DNA of 8,217 nucleotides from an uncultured Lachnospiraceae bacterium (lineage in GTDB: Bacteria > Bacillota > Clostridia > Lachnospirales > Lachnospiraceae), in contig CATZPU010000040.1 in assembly GCA_958422845.1 (NCBI GenBank), positions 1-8,217 on the forward strand. The letters run 5' to 3'. Position numbers and translations under genes: made by a program. Position 1 is the first letter of the stretch. Every line of letters starts with the position of its first letter. The notes under the pieces are model-generated. The model worked only from the letters and a program-made list of their open reading frames with translations. It was not told where the DNA came from and ran no database searches. Shown in pieces: positions 6,070 through 8,217 of this stretch.

Positions 6070-6239
6070 GATGCCTGACGAATTGTTTCGTGCTTCGCAC
6101 TTTCACAATTCTGCCCATAAATTCGGATATCGCGGTGCATACGCACCACTTTTATCCTCATTTTTGGGGCGGGTCATAAAGGCATAAAACCACTTATGTG
6201 CAAGCACAACGTGGTTTATGACCTTTTGACCCTGGCATC
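6070..6239 (+). repeat. 170-bp structured element between trpX and trpY with four-way-junction layout
   Basis: GATGCC (6070-6075) and GGCATC (6234-6239) close the element. Inside, hairpin 1 (6080-6111) is GAATTGT/ACAATTC capped by GTGC-TTC-GCAC. Hairpin 2 (6113-6170) has three nested stems: GCCCATAAA with TTTTTGGGGC (imperfect), GGATA/TATCC, and GGTGC-ATAC-GCACC. Hairpin 3 (6171-6232) pairs GGGTCATAAAGG with CCTTTTGACCC (one bulge), then CATAAAACCAC with GTGGTTTATG, then GTGC-AA-GCAC. Linkers are only one to four bases. No T-run follows, so it is not a normal terminator. The stretch 6009-6069 shows nothing further. The place between a binding-protein gene and its permease recalls the REP hairpins between malE and malF, which stabilise upstream mRNA. 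The layered palindromes could equally be a MITE-like repeat. Confidence 0.65.
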
Positions 6240-6266
6240 TTAAATAAGAAAGCAAGGGGTATATTC

Positions 6267-7199
6267 ATGGAATCACTGTTATCACTTCCGGTTGTGATGA
6301 GCGCGCTGGAGCTTGGTTTTATTTATGCGCTGGTGGCGCTGGCGCTGTTTATCAGCTATTCGATACTGAATATTGCAGACCTGTCCACAGACGGCTGTTT
6401 TACGCTCGGCTGTGCGGTGGGAGCACAGGTCGCTATCATGGGACATCCTGTTTTGGCGTTGTTTGCGGCTATGGCGGCGGGCGTCTGTTCAGGCTATATC
6501 ATGGCGGCTTTGCAGACAAAGTTTGGCGTAGAGTCAATTCTTGCAGGAATTATCGTAAATACGGGGCTGTATACAGTCAATCTTGCCGTGATGGGCTTCT
6601 CATCGAATTTGTCGATTTTTAAAAGTGATACGGTGTACAGCCTGTGCAAAGAAGTCTTTGGCAGCACCTGGTACAAGCTGATCGTTTCTGTCATTATTGT
6701 TATTATTGTATGTCTCGTTATTGCATGGTTCTTGCGCACACGGATCGGGCTTTCTATCCGTGCGACGGGAGACAATGCAGATATGGTGCGTGCATCGAGC
6801 ATCAATCCCGGTTTTACGATCACAGTAGGTCTGTGTATTTCAGGCTCCCTGACGGCGCTTTCCGGATGTCTGATCGGTCAGTATCAGAAAACGTGTGACA
6901 TCAATCTCGGAACGGGTATGGTTACAATTGCGCTTGCCAGTCTGATCATTGGCGAAACGCTTGTAGGAAAGCAGAGCATGACGCGCAGGATCATCGGCGT
7001 CATTTTGGGAAGCTGTCTGTACCGTTTTGCCATCGCGATCGCACTTCGCCTGCATATTCCGGCAGAGTGCCTCAAGCTCGTTTCGGCGGTGATCGTCGCA
7101 GTGGCGATCGCTTCTCCGTATCTGAAGCGTCAAATATCCTTTAAGAAAAAGAAAATGGCTGCTGCTTCAGCAAGAAAAGGAGGGCGCGGTTCATGCTGA
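6267..7199 (+). CDS. trpY: Tryptophan ABC transporter permease (TrpY type)
   Basis: A 310-residue inner-membrane permease of the BPD_transp_2 family (PF02653, branched-chain amino acid/LivH-like fold). About eight to nine hydrophobic helices are visible, roughly at 10-30, 42-57, 62-82, 91-111, 138-156, 183-203, 215-230, 243-260 and 270-285. The cytoplasmic coupling region GLSIRATGDNADMVRASSIN (161-180) matches the family's RATG-N...A...GIN pattern and contacts the ATPase. The C-terminus is basic (KRQISFKKKKMAAASARKGG). AAGGGG (6254-6259) precedes the ATG by seven bases. It carries the only two tryptophans of the transporter (W135, W154). The gene overlaps trpZ by seven bases, implying translational coupling. 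It forms the membrane channel with TrpX and TrpZ. Confidence 0.9.
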   Translation: MESLLSLPVVMSALELGFIYALVALALFISYSILNIADLSTDGCFTLGCAVGAQVAIMGHPVLALFAAMAAGVCSGYIMAALQTKFGVESILAGIIVNTGLYTVNLAVMGFSSNLSIFKSDTVYSLCKEVFGSTWYKLIVSVIIVIIVCLVIAWFLRTRIGLSIRATGDNADMVRASSINPGFTITVGLCISGSLTALSGCLIGQYQKTCDINLGTGMVTIALASLIIGETLVGKQSMTRRIIGVILGSCLYRFAIAIALRLHIPAECLKLVSAVIVAVAIASPYLKRQISFKKKKMAAASARKGGRGSC

Positions 7200-8002
7200 C
7201 TCTTAAAAATGTAACAAAGGTATTTAATGAAGGAACAGTAAACGAAAAAATCGCGCTTGATAACGTGAGTCTGACGGTAGAAGATGGAGATTTTGCAACG
7301 ATCATCGGCAGCAACGGGGCAGGAAAGTCAACGCTTTTTAACTGTATCTGCGGAAGCTTTTTCGTCGACGAGGGAAGTGTATTTCTCGATGAGCGTGATA
7401 TTACTTATATGCCGGAGTACCGCAGGGCGGTGCAGATCGGGCGTTTGTTTCAGGACCCGATGCGCGGGACGGCGCCTCACATGACGATCGAGGAGAATCT
7501 GGCTCTGGCTTATCTGCGTGTAGCAAAAAGGAAAAATTCTGTTTTTTCAAGAATAACAAATAAAGAACGGGAGCTGTTTCGGGAACGGCTCGCGCTGCTT
7601 GATATGGGATTGGAAGACCGTATGAAGCAGCCGGTAGGGCTGTTGTCCGGTGGACAGCGTCAGGCGCTTACTCTCCTGATGGCGACGCTCGTTCCGCCGA
7701 AAATACTGCTGCTTGACGAACATACCGCAGCGCTCGATCCGGCGACGGCAGAGAAGGTTCTTGCGCTGACAAAAAAGGTGGTAGAAGAAAATCAGCTTGC
7801 ATGTCTGATGATCACGCACAATATGCATTCAGCGCTTGAGCTAGGCAACCGCACGCTGATGATGGATGCCGGACGTATCGTGCTCGATATTTCAGGAAAA
7901 GAGAGGGACGGACTTACTGTAGACGGTCTGCTTGCAAAATTCAGTGCAGGAGCAGGCAAAGCACTTGATAATGACCGCATTCTTTTATCGAGGGCAGAGT
8001 AA
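7193..8002 (+). CDS. trpZ: Tryptophan ABC transporter ATP-binding protein (TrpZ type)
   Basis: A 269-residue ABC ATPase, complete by motif: Walker A GSNGAGKST (39-47), Q-loop Q87 in LFQDP, signature LSGGQ (151-155), Walker B ILLLDE (171-176, catalytic E176), D-loop AALD and switch histidine H209 in MITHN. It energises uptake by binding the cytoplasmic side of TrpY. A strong AAAGGAGGG site lies inside the end of trpY (7175-7183), nine bases before the ATG, and the reading frames overlap by seven bases. Length is usual for the family. The protein has no tryptophan. A terminator 25 bases later closes the operon. Confidence 0.93.
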   Translation: MLTLKNVTKVFNEGTVNEKIALDNVSLTVEDGDFATIIGSNGAGKSTLFNCICGSFFVDEGSVFLDERDITYMPEYRRAVQIGRLFQDPMRGTAPHMTIEENLALAYLRVAKRKNSVFSRITNKERELFRERLALLDMGLEDRMKQPVGLLSGGQRQALTLLMATLVPPKILLLDEHTAALDPATAEKVLALTKKVVEENQLACLMITHNMHSALELGNRTLMMDAGRIVLDISGKERDGLTVDGLLAKFSAGAGKALDNDRILLSRAE

Positions 8003-8027
8003 AGGATAATACAAAATAAATGAGGAT

Positions 8028-8065
8028 AAAACAGACAGTTCATCACAAACAGGACTGTCTGTTTT
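8028..8065 (+). terminator. Intrinsic terminator of the trpXYZ unit
   Basis: AAAACAGACAGT (8028-8039) pairs perfectly with ACTGTCTGTTTT (8054-8065) around a 14-base loop. The four 3' T's are in the stem and continue into TATAATAT, a weak U-tract; the flanking A/T symmetry means it could work in both directions. Confidence 0.85.
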
Positions 8066-8160
8066 ATAATATAAGAAAGTTCCGGTTTGTTCCTAGCCAG
8101 ACAAACAGTTTGACGTCTGTAACCCGTGTAAAACACAAGGAAAAAAGGCGATTTTAAAAT

Positions 8161-8217
8161 AGTGGTGAATTGAAAAAGTGAATTCCACTTTGCAGGGGTA
8201 AATTCTACTTTGAAAAA
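8161..8217 (+). repeat. Short direct and inverted repeats at the window's right edge
   Basis: AATTCCACTTTG (8181-8192) recurs as AATTCTACTTTG (8201-8212), 20 bp on, and AAAGTG (8175-8180) with CACTTT (8186-8191) forms an inverted pair around AATTC. A degenerate GGTGAATTG precedes at 8164-8172. Repeated short motifs like these occur at the ends of some insertion sequences, including IS21-family elements, but no transposase is in the window. The 95 bases before (8066-8160) hold no gene; only a weak hairpin (CAGAC/GTCTG near 8098-8118) and the small palindrome ATTTTAAAAT (8151-8160) are visible. Confidence 0.4.

Noticed and set aside
6171..6232. Intrinsic terminator after trpX
   Set aside because: The hairpin is strong but no T-run follows, and trpY continues downstream with its own ribosome binding site.

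Overview
The window looks like chromosomal DNA of a Gram-positive Clostridia, most likely Lachnospiraceae. The evidence is a T-box leader, strong AGGAGG-type ribosome binding sites, a DUF5711-like plus CvpA gene pair, and a TrpXYZ-type ABC transporter. The genus cannot be fixed from the sequence alone.

Region 1 (1-214): the left edge appears to hold the first few codons of a divergent minus-strand gene with a good GGAGG site, then an intergenic stretch leading into a plus-strand gene.

Region 2 (215-4459): three plus-strand genes for envelope proteins. The first is a membrane protein with an N-terminal domain that may be a dead MPN/JAB-like fold, two repeat-rich low-complexity stretches and a C-terminal LysM domain. 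The second is a single-pass protein of the DUF5711 type. The third, 20 bp downstream, is a CvpA-family membrane protein. A candidate extended -10 promoter precedes the second gene and an intrinsic terminator follows the third.

Region 3 (4443-8065): a tryptophan transporter unit. A promoter whose -35 box lies in the preceding terminator hairpin drives a textbook T-box leader with specifier UGG (Trp) and an acceptor-pairing UGGC matching a tRNA ending GCCA. After the T-box terminator come trpX (binding protein), trpY (permease) and trpZ (ATPase), then a 12-bp perfect-stem terminator. Uncharged tRNA-Trp should allow read-through, so uptake is made when tryptophan is scarce. TrpX and TrpZ contain no tryptophan and TrpY only two, which fits that logic.

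The most unexplained part is the non-coding DNA around trpX. A 122-bp element upstream (4781-4902) and a 170-bp element downstream (6070-6239) each consist of a terminal inverted pair enclosing three adjacent hairpins, drawn as a four-way junction. The region just before trpX also has a hairpin displaying an exact complement of its ribosome binding site. These could be mobile palindromic repeats, mRNA stability elements, or an extra control layer that sets the ratio of binding protein to permease. The right edge (about 8161-8217) has short direct repeats that may be the end of a mobile element lying outside the window.
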